From DASRLE01 sp963825315 (GTDB lineage: Bacteria; Verrucomicrobiota; Verrucomicrobiia; Limisphaerales; Palsa-1400), in the NCBI GenBank assembly GCA_963825315.1, contig CAWGST010000005.1, positions 248,001-312,000 of the forward strand: a stretch of DNA of 64,000 nucleotides. The letters run 5' to 3'. The position numbers and the translations under genes were made by a program. Positions 52,662 to 63,277 of this stretch are shown here, piece after piece. Each line of letters opens with the position of its first letter. Positions within the stretch are counted from its first letter, which is position 1. The notes beneath the pieces are model-generated. The model made no database searches. It saw nothing but the letters and a program-made list of their open reading frames with translations, and was not told the DNA's origin.

Positions 52662-54755
52662 CTAATGTGCAATCGCTTCATCCGGTCTTTGCTTTTGGAG
52701 AACGGCTTTTTCGAGGTTGCGCCGGGCCGCCGCATAGCCGGGGTTGATTGCCAATGCCTTTTGGTAACAGGCGATCGCTTCATCCACTCTTCCCTTTTGC
52801 ATCAGAGCGCAGCCGAGGTTGTTGTGGGCATCCGCCAGGGCGGGATTGATTTGCAGCGCCATTTGGTATTGCGAAATCGCTTCCTCCACTCTTCCCTTTT
52901 GCCGCAGAGCGTTGCCGAGGTTGTTGTCGGCTTCCGCCAAGGCGGGATTGATTTCCAGCGCCTGTTGGAATTGGGTAATTGCTTCATCCACTCTTCCCTT
53001 TTGGCCCAGAGCGTTGCCGAGGTTGTTGTGGGCGTCCGCGAAATCAGGCTTGATTTGCACCGCTCGCTGGCAATGGGTGATCGCCTCGTCCACCCTTCCC
53101 TTTTGCAGAAGAGTATAGCCGAGGTTGTTTTGGGCTTCCGCATAGTCGGGCTTGATTTCCACCACCTGTTGGTATTGGGCGATCGCTTCGTCCACTCTTC
53201 CCTTTTGCACCAGAGCGTTGCCGAGGTTGTAGTGCGCTTCCGCGAAGCCGGGCTTGATTTTCAGCGCTTCCCGGTAATGGGTGATCGCTTCGTCCACTCT
53301 TCCATTTTGGAAAAGTGCCGTGCCAAGGTTGTTGTGGGCTTCCGCGTAGTCGGGCGCGATTTGCAATGCCTCTTGGTAATGGGTGATCGCTTCGTCCAGC
53401 AATCCATTTTGGCGAAGATCGTTGCCGAAGTTGAAGTGGGCCGGGTAGTTGTCTGTGGTGCAGGCAAGCGTGCGGACCCAGAGGGTTTCGCTGTTTTGCC
53501 AATACGTGCCCTGTTTCCAGGCGCAGACCATCAACACCGCGAGCACGCCCCCCATGAGGCTCCCAAGAGCCGCACGGCTCAACCTCCATTCCGCCACCAG
53601 CCATGTCACCGCCACATAAATGCCAATCTGCGGCAGGTAGGTGTAGCGATCCGCATGGGCCTGCTCGCCTGCCTGAATGATTCCCACCACCGGCAGCAGC
53701 ATTGCCAAATACCAAACCCATCCAACCAGCAACCACGCCTGTTTCCGTCGCTGCCACCATGTGACCACTGAAATGCCAGCCAGCACCGTCCCATCCAATG
53801 CCGCTTCCCACGCGGACGGACCGCTGTGTGGAAAGGGATAAAACACCGCCAGTCCCGCCGGATAAATCATCTGGCCCAGATAAACCAGACAGGCAGCCAA
53901 CGCGTTGTCCAAGCGGTAAGACAGCGAAAATGACCCGCCCGCGTGAATGGCTCCGTGTTGCGCCAAAAGCGTCGTAATGCATGAGGCGGCGGAAAGCGCC
54001 AGCAAGGGCAGCTTTTCCAGCACCAACCCCGAAAGCTTTCGGGGTTCCACCCGTTGCAACGGCCAATAGTCCAGCAGCAACAGCACCAAGGGCAACGTGA
54101 CCAGCATCGGCTTGCACATCAGGCCCAACGCAAACAAAAGCACGACAAGCCCGTAACGGGCCAGCGACCACGGACGGCGCGCATAGCGGACATAAGCCCC
54201 GATAGTCAGCATGAAGAACAATCCGCTGAGGACGTCCTTGCGTTCGGCCACCCAAGCCACCGATTCCACCCGCAACGGATGGATCGCAAAGACGGCCGCG
54301 ACAAACGCGCTTCGCCAAAAGGCGCCGGTCATCTGCCGCAAAACCAGAAAAAGTGCGATCACCGTCGCGGCGTGGAGAAGGACATTGGTGAGATGATGTC
54401 CGGCGGGATTCAATCCGTAAAGCTGGCAGTCCAGCATGTGGGAAAGCCAGGTCAGAGGATGCCAGTTGTCGGCATGAATGCTGGTGAAAGCCCAAACTAT
54501 CCCCTTCAACGTCAAACCCCGGGTGACCTCCGGGTTTTCATACACATAATCATTGTCGTCATAGTTAACGAACTCGTGAATCATCGCCTGGCCGAAAACG
54601 GCAAAGGTGATCGCGGCCAGCAAAACGCACACCGCCGGCACCCGCCAGTGTCGAACCCAGCGACCCGCGCCGATGGCGGCTTTTAGCAGAGATCCGACCA
54701 CCTCTCTTAACAGAGATCCTAAAGCAGCTTCTAGCGGAGGTTTTTGGCCGGTCAT
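52662..54755 (-). CDS. TMTC-like GT-C/TPR membrane protein
   Basis: The intact 697-residue protein has about ten membrane segments in the first 420 residues. The first outer loop, FVNYDDNDYVYENPEVTRG, contains the DD metal-ligand pair of GT-C glycosyltransferases. LTWLSHMLDCQLYGLNPAGH and VESVAWVAERKDVLSG follow. From about 430 the chain is seven full TPR units and a partial one (AHNNLGTALFQNGRVDEAIT, AQNNLGYTLLQKGRVDEAIT). This layout is that of TMTC proteins, which mannosylate secreted proteins from lipid-linked sugar. The TPRs face the periplasm. It ends 37 bp before the paralogue and is probably cotranscribed with it. Confidence 0.85.
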   Translation of the reverse strand: MTGQKPPLEAALGSLLREVVGSLLKAAIGAGRWVRHWRVPAVCVLLAAITFAVFGQAMIHEFVNYDDNDYVYENPEVTRGLTLKGIVWAFTSIHADNWHPLTWLSHMLDCQLYGLNPAGHHLTNVLLHAATVIALFLVLRQMTGAFWRSAFVAAVFAIHPLRVESVAWVAERKDVLSGLFFMLTIGAYVRYARRPWSLARYGLVVLLFALGLMCKPMLVTLPLVLLLLDYWPLQRVEPRKLSGLVLEKLPLLALSAASCITTLLAQHGAIHAGGSFSLSYRLDNALAACLVYLGQMIYPAGLAVFYPFPHSGPSAWEAALDGTVLAGISVVTWWQRRKQAWLLVGWVWYLAMLLPVVGIIQAGEQAHADRYTYLPQIGIYVAVTWLVAEWRLSRAALGSLMGGVLAVLMVCAWKQGTYWQNSETLWVRTLACTTDNYPAHFNFGNDLRQNGLLDEAITHYQEALQIAPDYAEAHNNLGTALFQNGRVDEAITHYREALKIKPGFAEAHYNLGNALVQKGRVDEAIAQYQQVVEIKPDYAEAQNNLGYTLLQKGRVDEAITHCQRAVQIKPDFADAHNNLGNALGQKGRVDEAITQFQQALEINPALAEADNNLGNALRQKGRVEEAISQYQMALQINPALADAHNNLGCALMQKGRVDEAIACYQKALAINPGYAAARRNLEKAVLQKQRPDEAIAH
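52698..53455 (-). repeat. 102-bp TPR-coding tandem repeats
   Basis: Seven full TPR units and one partial. Several stretches, for example the string ending GATTGCCAATGCCTTTTGG, match the neighbouring gene almost exactly, pointing to gene conversion or unit shuffling between the paralogues. Confidence 0.85.
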
Positions 54756-54998
54756 ATTGTGCGGGCGTGGCTCATAAATGGCTCACTGGGATATTCGATT
54801 CTCAACTTTCGGGTGACAAGAAAATACTGCGGCAAAAACTCGCCAAGCCCATGCCTGGCCAATGCCTGAATTCTTCGATTTGGCCACAGACATCGGGTTA
54901 AGAAAGGAGACGGGTACAAAATCAGACTTGCCCCCGGGGCAGGGGAGGAAACATTGACGTTGCGCGGGCACAACGTATTATTGCCCACTCGGACGAAA

Positions 54999-57900
54999 AT
55001 GAAGATTCACCTGAACTCCTGTTTGGGGCGGGCAGCGGCGCGCGGCCCAGCCTCCTTTCTGCTTGGACTCCGCCTTTTCTCTTTTCATCCTGACGCCTTT
55101 GCTCTCGGCCAGACGCCGTATGTCGAAAGTGTCAAGAGCCGGGGCAGTTTCACCATCGTGCAAGACAACGCCGCCGCAACCCTCCATGTGGATTCGGGCG
55201 ACCATGCCGGCGTCATTCGCGCGGTCAACGACCTGCGGGCGGATGTTGCCCGCGTCACCGGCATAACGCCGGCCGTCAGGCACCAGGAAAACGGCCTCGG
55301 TTCCAATGCAATTATCGTTGGCACTCTTGGCAAAAGTCATGTGATCGACCGCTTGGTTCGCGAGCACAAGATCGATGTCACAGCCATCGCCGGCAAGTGG
55401 GAATCGTTTCTGATCCAAGTTGTGTCCGAACCCATGCCTGGTGTCGCCAGCGGATTGATTATCGCCGGGAGCGACCAGCGGGCAACCATCTACGGCATTT
55501 ATGATCTTTCCGAGCAGATCGGGGTGTCGCCGTGGTATTGGTGGGGGGATGTGCCGGTGGAACACAAAACGGCTCTTTTTGTCAAGGCCGGCACGTATGT
55601 GCAAGGGCCGCCTGCCGTCAAATATCGCGGCATCTTTTTGAATGACGAAGCTCCCGACCTGACGCGTTGGGTGGCGGAAAAATACGGTTCTCTGCCGGCC
55701 TTTGGCCCGGACGTGGCCAATTACGGCAGGGGATTTTACACCAATTTGTTCGAACTGATTCTGCGGCTCAAGGGCAACTACCTCTGGCCCGCCATGTGGA
55801 ACAACGCCTTCAACGAGGATGACCCGGAGAATCCCCGGCTGGCCGACGACTATGGCGTCGTCATGGGCACCTCCCACCAGGAGCCAATGCTCCGGGCGCA
55901 AAAGGAATGGGACCGCAGGTATTCCAGCACACTGGGCAGTTGGAACTACGCCAGGAACCCGGACGTTCTGGAACGCTTCTGGCGCGAGGGCATCCAGCGC
56001 AACAAAAGCTGGGAAAGCATCATCACCATCGGCCTGCGCGGAGCCAATGATACGCCCATGGCGCCCGGAGGCGTGGAAGACAACAGGGCCTTGCTGGAAA
56101 AGATTGTGGCCGTCCAGCGAAACATCCTTGCTGATGAAATGAACCCCGACCCGGCCAAAGTGCCCCAGCTCTGGTGCCTCTACAAGGAGGTGCAGGATTT
56201 CTATAACGCGGGCATGAGGGTCCCCGATGATGTGACGCTTCTGTGGGCGGACGATAATTGGGGCAATGTCCGCCGTCTGCCGACCCCCGAAGAACGCCCG
56301 CGCGCCGGCGGCGCCGGAGTCTATTATCACTTTGATTACCATGGCGGGCCGCGGAGCTATCAATGGATCAATACAAGCCCCATTGCGAAAATATGGGATC
56401 AGATGTCCCTCGCCAAAGAATACGGCGCCGACCGGATCTGGATCGTCAACGTCGGCCACTTCAAAGGCTACGAGTTCCCCTTGGAGTATTTCATGAACCT
56501 GGCCTGGAACCCCGACCTGTGGACCAATGGCAACATAAACCAATTCACCCGGCTGTGGGCGGAGCGGGAATTTGGGCCGGCCTTCGCCGACGACATCGGC
56601 GACATTATTTCCAAATCCACCAAATACAATGGCCGGCGGAAACCCGAATTGCTCGAGGCGAACACCTACAGCCTTGATCATTACCAGGAAGCCGAACGCG
56701 TGCAGGCGGAATTCCAGGCTGTCAGTGATAAAGCCGGCCAGATTTACGCCAGACTACCGCAAGACAGACGGGACGCCTTCTACGAATTGGTGTTTTTCCC
56801 CGCCAAGGCCGCCGCGCAATTGAACGAGCTTTACCTGGCCGCAGCCAGGAACGCCTCCTACGCCCGGCAGGGCCGCGCCAGCGCCAATGACATGGCCGCG
56901 CAGACCCGGGATTGGTTTCAGGCGCAAACGAATTTAATGAATTATTTCAACAAAACCTTTGCCCATGGAAAGTGGGACCACTTCATGGACCAGCCGTATA
57001 TTGGATACACTTCCTGGCTGGATCCGCGTCAGAACTCCCTGCGCGCGGTCAAGCTCACGGAAATTGCAGTGCCTGATGCCCCGGCCATGGGCATGGCGCT
57101 GGATGGTTCCGACGCCGTCTGGCCCGGCGCAAAAGACGATGCCGTGCTGCCGCAATTTGACGTGTTCAACCGGCAGCGCCATTATATTGACGTCTTCAAC
57201 AAGGGAAAGACCCCTTTCGATTTCACCGCCTCGGCCAGCGATCCCTGGATTGTTCTCAGCGCAACCAACGGCACGGTTGAAAAGGATAAACGTCTCTGGG
57301 TCAGTGTGGATTGGAGCACGGCTCCCCGGCACAGGGCGGGCGGCACAGTGCAGATCACCGGCGCCAACACCAACTTCACCGTAAAAGTGGATGCCTTCAA
57401 CCCAACGGAAGTGACGCGCGATTCCCTCCAGGGTTTCGTCGAAGGCGAAGGCGTCGTTTCAATCGAACCGGAACACTTCACAAAAAAGACCGACGCCGGG
57501 GCCAACCGCTGGATCAAAATCGAGGATTACGGCCGCACCTTGTCGGGGATGAGGGCGACGGGGTTGGTGGATGCGCCCGCCGCCACGCCCGGGAAGGATT
57601 CGCCTTGCCTGGAGTATCAAATGTATTTGTTTGACACAGGCGTGGCGGAGGTCGCGGCGATCACCGGGCCGACCTTGAACTTCATCCCCGGACGCGGACT
57701 CCGTTTCGCCGTTTCATTTGATGATGAGCCGCCACAGATTGTCACCCTGGTTCCTGGCACATACAGCGCACAGAACGGCAACCGGGACTGGGAGACTTCC
57801 GTCAAGGACAACGCGCGCTACGCCCGGACGCAGTTCACGCTGGCAAAATCAGGCCATCACACCTTGAAAATATGGATGGTCGATCCCGGCGTCGTCCTGC

Positions 57901-59288
57901 AGAAACTCGTGGTGAATTTGGGTGGCTTGAAGCCAAGCTATCTCGGCCCACCGGAGAGTTATTTCAGCAGGAACTCTGGCAGCGCCGAAGACTGGCAACG
58001 AATGATGGGTCTGTTGCACATTCCCGCCCCGGGTCCGTTCCCAGCGCCGGCCGATGACCCGAAGCGGCCCGCCAATACGCACGCGGTAGGCGGCAATTCG
58101 CCCAATTGGACGGACGGTGTTCCGGGTCATACCATCGTGAGATCGGGCTGGGGAAATTGGTCGAATTACGATGAAGACAAAGCCAGCCGTGGCCCGCTCC
58201 CCAACCCTCTCATGCTCAAAAACGGCCAACCGGTCACGGACGCTGACACTTGGTGGAGGCAGCGCCGTCCGGAAATTTTGAACGATTTCCTCACGGAAAT
58301 TTACGGCAAAATCCCCGCCAACACGCCGTCCATTGCCTGGGAAGTGACTGCCACGGACCCAAACGCCGTCAATGGCACGGCAAAAATGAAGACCATCGTG
58401 GGGCATATCGACAATGCCCGGTATCCCAGCGCCACCCCGAGCATCAAGATCACCCTCTACACTCCGGCCAATGCTACCGGGCCGGTCCCGACGATGGTCA
58501 CCATGTCGGGTGGATTCCGCAGGGGCGCGCCAGGCGGAGGCCAAGGCCCCATGCCGCAAATCCTGGCCTTGGGCTGGGGATATGCCACCGTCAACACCGG
58601 AGCCATTCAGGCCGATAGCGGGGCCGGCTTCACTTCCGGCATCATCGGCTTGGTCAACGAAGGGAAACCCAGGAAACCCGACGATTGGGGGGTGCTGGCC
58701 GCGTGGTCTTGGGGGCTAAGTCGCGCCATCGACTATTTCGAAACGGACAAAGACGTGGACGCCAAACGCTTGGGCATCGAGGGGCACTCGCGCTGGGGCA
58801 AAGAAGCGCTTTTGGCTGCGGCCTTGGACACGCGCTGGGCCATTATTTACTCCAGTTGTTCGGGTGAAGGTGGCGCCAAACTCCACCGCCACGACATGGG
58901 CGAATCCGTGGATAACGTGGCCGGACCCGGCGAATACCACTGGATGGCCGGGAATTTTCTCAAATATGCGGGCCATTGGAATGATATGCCGATAGACCAG
59001 CATGAACTGATCGCCCTCGTTGCGCCGCGTCCGGCGTTCATTACCGGCGGCACCCAAGACCTCTGGTCAGATCCATCGGGCGAATTCAAAGCCTGTGTGG
59101 CTGCCGGACCCGTTTACCGTCTTCTCGGCAAGAAAGACCTCGGCGTGAGCGAAATGCCGGCTCCTGACAACGCCCTGATCGCGGGCGACCTCGCCTTCAG
59201 GTTGCACACAGGTGGCCACACCGATTCGCCCGACTGGCCGGCGTTCCTGACCTTCGCCAAAAGGTATTTTAGCGCCACCGCAAAGTGA
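54999..59288 (+). CDS. GH115 alpha-glucuronidase fused to CE15 glucuronoyl esterase
   Basis: From the ATG at 54999 (MKIHLNSCLGRAAARG) the product is 1429 residues with an N-terminal signal peptide (ASFLLGLRLFSFHPDAFALG). Residues about 35-980 are GH115: YGIYDLSEQIGVSPWYWWGD, FLNDEAPDLTRWVAEKYG, GNYLWPAMWNNAFNEDDPEN and GMRVPDDVTLLWADDNWGNV, then the family's C-terminal beta domain. From about 1030 a CE15 domain begins: GHSRWGKEALLAAALD with the nucleophile Ser (about 1264), SCSGEGGAKLHRHDMGESVD, and TGGHTDSPDWPAFL with the catalytic His (about 1407). GH115 removes (methyl)glucuronic acid from xylan. CE15 cuts its ester to lignin alcohols. An ATG/GTG further up (54954) would hide the signal peptide. 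Confidence 0.92.
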   Translation: MKIHLNSCLGRAAARGPASFLLGLRLFSFHPDAFALGQTPYVESVKSRGSFTIVQDNAAATLHVDSGDHAGVIRAVNDLRADVARVTGITPAVRHQENGLGSNAIIVGTLGKSHVIDRLVREHKIDVTAIAGKWESFLIQVVSEPMPGVASGLIIAGSDQRATIYGIYDLSEQIGVSPWYWWGDVPVEHKTALFVKAGTYVQGPPAVKYRGIFLNDEAPDLTRWVAEKYGSLPAFGPDVANYGRGFYTNLFELILRLKGNYLWPAMWNNAFNEDDPENPRLADDYGVVMGTSHQEPMLRAQKEWDRRYSSTLGSWNYARNPDVLERFWREGIQRNKSWESIITIGLRGANDTPMAPGGVEDNRALLEKIVAVQRNILADEMNPDPAKVPQLWCLYKEVQDFYNAGMRVPDDVTLLWADDNWGNVRRLPTPEERPRAGGAGVYYHFDYHGGPRSYQWINTSPIAKIWDQMSLAKEYGADRIWIVNVGHFKGYEFPLEYFMNLAWNPDLWTNGNINQFTRLWAEREFGPAFADDIGDIISKSTKYNGRRKPELLEANTYSLDHYQEAERVQAEFQAVSDKAGQIYARLPQDRRDAFYELVFFPAKAAAQLNELYLAAARNASYARQGRASANDMAAQTRDWFQAQTNLMNYFNKTFAHGKWDHFMDQPYIGYTSWLDPRQNSLRAVKLTEIAVPDAPAMGMALDGSDAVWPGAKDDAVLPQFDVFNRQRHYIDVFNKGKTPFDFTASASDPWIVLSATNGTVEKDKRLWVSVDWSTAPRHRAGGTVQITGANTNFTVKVDAFNPTEVTRDSLQGFVEGEGVVSIEPEHFTKKTDAGANRWIKIEDYGRTLSGMRATGLVDAPAATPGKDSPCLEYQMYLFDTGVAEVAAITGPTLNFIPGRGLRFAVSFDDEPPQIVTLVPGTYSAQNGNRDWETSVKDNARYARTQFTLAKSGHHTLKIWMVDPGVVLQKLVVNLGGLKPSYLGPPESYFSRNSGSAEDWQRMMGLLHIPAPGPFPAPADDPKRPANTHAVGGNSPNWTDGVPGHTIVRSGWGNWSNYDEDKASRGPLPNPLMLKNGQPVTDADTWWRQRRPEILNDFLTEIYGKIPANTPSIAWEVTATDPNAVNGTAKMKTIVGHIDNARYPSATPSIKITLYTPANATGPVPTMVTMSGGFRRGAPGGGQGPMPQILALGWGYATVNTGAIQADSGAGFTSGIIGLVNEGKPRKPDDWGVLAAWSWGLSRAIDYFETDKDVDAKRLGIEGHSRWGKEALLAAALDTRWAIIYSSCSGEGGAKLHRHDMGESVDNVAGPGEYHWMAGNFLKYAGHWNDMPIDQHELIALVAPRPAFITGGTQDLWSDPSGEFKACVAAGPVYRLLGKKDLGVSEMPAPDNALIAGDLAFRLHTGGHTDSPDWPAFLTFAKRYFSATAK

Positions 59289-59299
59289 ATGAGTCGGAA

Positions 59300-60007
59300 C
59301 TAGGACATCTTTTTCTTCGCCTCTTCCGGCACGGTGACTTTGGTCGTGCCCACGTCCTTGATCTCCACCGTGGTCGTGCGGTCTATGTCCATGTCCTCAC
59401 CGTTGCGGTTCATGGTGCCCTGCACCTTGAATTGGTACTTGGTCAGCACGCCGTCCTTAATCCAGAACTTGACCGAGCCTTTGGCGTTGCTGATCGCGGG
59501 ACCCTGGCCGCCGCCGCGTCTGCCGAAGGTCATCAGACTCTTGGCGCCCTCCTCTGTCAGGTCGCCCGAAATGGCGTTATTTGTATTGACCAGGTCTTTC
59601 GCTTTGCCGGCGAGATCCTCCGCTTGCTCAACGGGAGCTTTGAAATTCTGCATGCGCCGCGCCATGAATACGCGCGGATTGAACCCGCCATCTCCGCTGC
59701 TCTTGGCGGCATCGTTCAACGATTGCCAGCCATCCTCGGTTTTAATTGCTCCATTGGTGCCCTTGACGACCGCCTCGATCGTATTGTCCTGCATCGAGAA
59801 ATCAACATAAGTATAGCCCCCCTTCTCCGTCTTGCCGTGACTGGGGCCGGGGCTGAACTGCGGGCTTTCCGTCGTTGTGGTCCAACTGTAATTATCCGCC
59901 GCCAGTTTTTGCGCGGCGCTTTTCACGTTATCTTTGCCGGTGGAATCCGCCGCCAGGAGGGTGGTGGAAGCCGCGAGCGTTGTTGCAAGCATAATCAGAG
60001 ATTTCAT
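59300..60007 (-). CDS. secreted protein of unknown function
   Basis: From the ATG at 60007 the product is 235 residues with a signal peptide (MKSLIMLATTLAASTTLLAA). The mature part (AAQKLAADNYSWTTTTESPQ, GYTYVDFSMQDNTIEAVVKG, GSVKFWIKDGVLTKYQFKVQ) resembles the LolA/LppX-type beta fold that binds lipids, but I cannot name the family. It ends in a lysine-rich tail (VTVPEEAKKKMS). It is convergent with GH115-CE15 and divergent from the DUF1080-GH3 gene, with 232 bp of shared upstream DNA. Confidence 0.65.
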   Translation of the reverse strand: MKSLIMLATTLAASTTLLAADSTGKDNVKSAAQKLAADNYSWTTTTESPQFSPGPSHGKTEKGGYTYVDFSMQDNTIEAVVKGTNGAIKTEDGWQSLNDAAKSSGDGGFNPRVFMARRMQNFKAPVEQAEDLAGKAKDLVNTNNAISGDLTEEGAKSLMTFGRRGGGQGPAISNAKGSVKFWIKDGVLTKYQFKVQGTMNRNGEDMDIDRTTTVEIKDVGTTKVTVPEEAKKKMS

Positions 60008-60239
60008 TTCAGTCCTTTTGCTGGTGGTTATCGGTGTCATATCGCTTGTGTCCGGCGAACGTTCTGCGCCCAACCCCGTCCGGAGTCAAGCTCTTATCCG
60101 CAACCGTTCATTCTCTTGCAAGAGAACAAAGGGTGTTGCGTCACCGCCTCGCGGGAGCTTATCGTCACAGCCATGCTGATGTTTCTCCTGCGAAAACAAA
60201 CGACTGCAAGGTCGCCTCGAATTTAACCTGTTTGACTCA

Positions 60240-63200
60240 ATGAAAACTAATCTGCGCATCCAAGGAGTTCTCATGTGCCTGATCGCTCTTGCCCTTCGTC
60301 TTCCTGCGTTCGCCGCCGAAAGCGGAACCAATCAAACCGAACAAATTGACGGCTTCCGGGACACGCCGATGCTGCCCGGCGGCCAATGGCATGTGCATGA
60401 TCCGGATCGTCCGCAACCGCGCGTTGTCACACCGGGCGAAACGTTCAGCCACAACGCTCAGGCGCCATCGGATGCAGAGATGCTGTTTGACGGGAAGGAT
60501 TTGTCGAAGTGGCAAACCGCTGGCGGAGAGGACGCGAGGTGGAACGTTCGGGACGGTTATGTGGAAACCCAGCGCGGCGGCGGCATCCGCACACGCGGGA
60601 AGTGGGCCGATTTTCAGTTGCACGTCGAGTTCTCCGAACCGAATCCGCCGCAGGGCACGAGCCAGGGTCGGGGCAACAGCGGCATTCTCATCAACAACAT
60701 GTACGAAGTTCAGGTGCTCGACTCTTATGAAGCCAGGACTTATCCCGACGGACAGTGCGCCGCCATCTACGGCCAGTCGCCGCCGTTGGCCAACGCCAGC
60801 AAGCCGCCCGGCCAATGGCAGACCTACGACATCATTTTTGAATCACCGCGTTGGAATGAGAAAGGCGGGTTGATCAAGAAAGCCGTCATCACGGTGCTTC
60901 ACAATGGCGTCGTGGTGCAGAATCATTACGAGCTGATCGGCATGACCAACGGGATCAATGCCGCACTGCCGTGGAAATCGCTCTCCAAGTATCCCGCGCC
61001 CCATTCGCCGGAGGTCTTCATCGAATTGCAGGACCACAACAACCCGGTTCGCTTTCGCAACATCTGGGTTCGCACGTTGGGCGCGCACCAGGCGGCATAT
61101 CTTGACGAAACACAATCCACGGACTCGCGCGTGGCCGATTTGCTTTCGCGCCTGACCGTTGAGGAGAAGGTGGGGATGGTTCACGGCAAGTCCACTTTCG
61201 CCGCCGAAGGGGCGCCCGGCTGGGCATTCCCGATTTGTGGATGGACGACGGCCCGATGGGCGTGCGTGAGGAAGTGGGCGAACGTTTTCGCAATCTCAAT
61301 CGCAAAGATGATTTCGCAACCGCGATGCCCGCAACGATTGGATTGGCCGCGACTTTCAACACCGATTTGGCCGCGGCCTACGGCTCGGTCATCGGCGAGG
61401 AGGCGAAACAACGCAACAAAAACATCATGCTCGGACCGAGCCTGAACATCCAGCGCACGCCGTTATGCGGACGAAACTTTGAATACCTGGGAGAAGACCC
61501 GTTTCTCACCTCGCGCATCGCGGTCAATTACATCCAGGGCGAACAAGCGCAGGGCGTGGCTTCGTGCGCGAAACATTTTGCCGCAAACAACCAGGAGTAT
61601 CAGCGCAACTCCATCAACGTGGAGATGGACGAGCGGACGCTGCGCGAGATTTACCTGCCGGCCTTTCGCGCCTGCGTGCAGGAGGCGGGCGTGTTGAGCG
61701 TCATGGGCGCGTACAACCGCTTTCGCGGCCAGCATTGCTGCGAGAATGATTATCTTTTGAACAAGATTCTCAAGGATGAATGGGGCTTCAAGGGGCTTGT
61801 CATGTCGGACTGGGGCGGGGTTCACAGCACCGACCTCGCCGCCATGAACGGCATGGACCTGGAAATGGGAACCCACCCGCCGTACAGGAAGAATTATTTG
61901 GCCAATCCATTTCTGGAAGGATTGAAATCCGGCAAATTTCCCATGTCAGTGCTCGATGATAAAGTGCGGCGGCGCCTCTACGTGATGTTCAAGCTCAATA
62001 TGATTCACGATCCCACCGCCACGCCAGGGAGTTCCAAAAGTGAAGGCGTCCTGAGCACCAAAGCGCACCAGGACATCGCCCGCCGCGTGGCCGAGGAGTC
62101 CATCGTCCTGCTGAAAAACGAAGAATTTCTTCCGCTCAATCCGGCGAAACTCAAAACCATCGCCATTATCGGCGCCAACGCCGTCGCCACGTTCGCCAGA
62201 GGCGGCGGTGCGGCCAATATCAAGGCGGCCTACGAAATCACCGCGCTCGAAGGCATCAGCAACCGAATCGGCGGCGGCGTGAAAATCATTTACGCTACCG
62301 GCTACAACGCTCCGGTCGGCCGAGGCCGGCGTGATCGCGGCGACGCAGTGCCTGCGGCGCCAGCCGCCAATGAGACTCTGATTGCGGACGCCGTTGCCGC
62401 GGCGAAAGCCGCGGATGTCGTCATTTACGTCGGCGGTCTCAATCACAAGGGCGGTTATGACACGGAAGGGACTGATCGCCGCGATCTCAAACTTCCCGGC
62501 GGCCAGGATGAATTGCTCGGAAAAATCGTGCGGGCCAATCCGAGAACCGCCGTCGTCTTCATGGGCGGCGGCGCCGTCGAAATGGGTTCATGGCTTTCGC
62601 GGACGCCCGCGCTGCTTTACGCCTGGTATCCCGGATCGGAAGGCGGCAACGCTCTGGCGCGAATTCTTTTCGGCGACGTGAACCCATCGGGCAAGTTGCC
62701 CTGCACCTTTCCAAAACAACTTGCCGATTCACCCGCCCACGCGCTCAACGCTTATCCGGGCACGAACGGAACTGTCACTTACGCCGAGGGTCTGCTGGTT
62801 GGCTATCGCTGGTTCGATGCCAGGAATATCGAGCCGCTGTTCCCCTTTGGCTACGGCCTGTCCTACACGAAATTCGAATATTCGGGACTGAAACTCACGC
62901 CAGACAAGGATCGGAAAAATCCCGGCGTGACCATTGAATTTGAAGTCGCCAACACCGGCGATCGCGAGGGCGCCGAAGCCGCGCAGATTTATGTGCAGGA
63001 AATGAAGCCCAGCGTGGCGCGCCCCCTGAAGGAGCTGAAGGGTTTCGCCAAAGTATCGCTCAAGCCGGGCCAAACTCAGACAGTTTCTGTGCGGCTGGAT
63101 CAAGGCGCATTCGCGTTTTATGACACTGACAAAAAAGGGTGGGTGGCCGAAAAAGGCAATTTCAGAATTCTGGTCGGACACTCTTCCCGAGACATCGCCT

Positions 63201-63247
63201 TGCGAGGGAATTACCGGCTCGCCGAAACCGTCTTCGAGCGGGATTAA
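60240..63247 (+). pseudogene. DUF1080-GH3 fusion enzyme, frameshifted
   Basis: With one G added to the GGGG run at 61209-61212 the protein is 1002 residues. After a signal peptide (IALALRLPAFAAES), residues about 60-285 are DUF1080 (3-keto-disaccharide hydrolase/LamG-like): EMLFDGKDLSKWQTAGG, GNSGILINNMYEVQVLDSYE and VFIELQDHNNPVRFRNIWVR. A GH3 enzyme follows: SRVADLLSRLTVEEKVGMVH, LWMDDGPMGVREEVGERF, KGLVMSDWGGVHSTDLAAMN with the nucleophile Asp, LFPFGYGLSYTKFEYSGLKL and a C-terminal fibronectin-like domain. DUF1080 probably binds or cleaves the glycan while GH3 releases monosaccharides. It should be periplasmic. Confidence 0.85.
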
Positions 63248-63277
63248 CTCTCGAAGCAGATTTACGCACTAGCGCAC

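Noticed and set aside
50751..53455. TPR repeat blocks as a possible CRISPR-like or satellite array
   Set aside because: Period is 102 bp with no spacers, and all units lie in frame as 34-residue TPRs.
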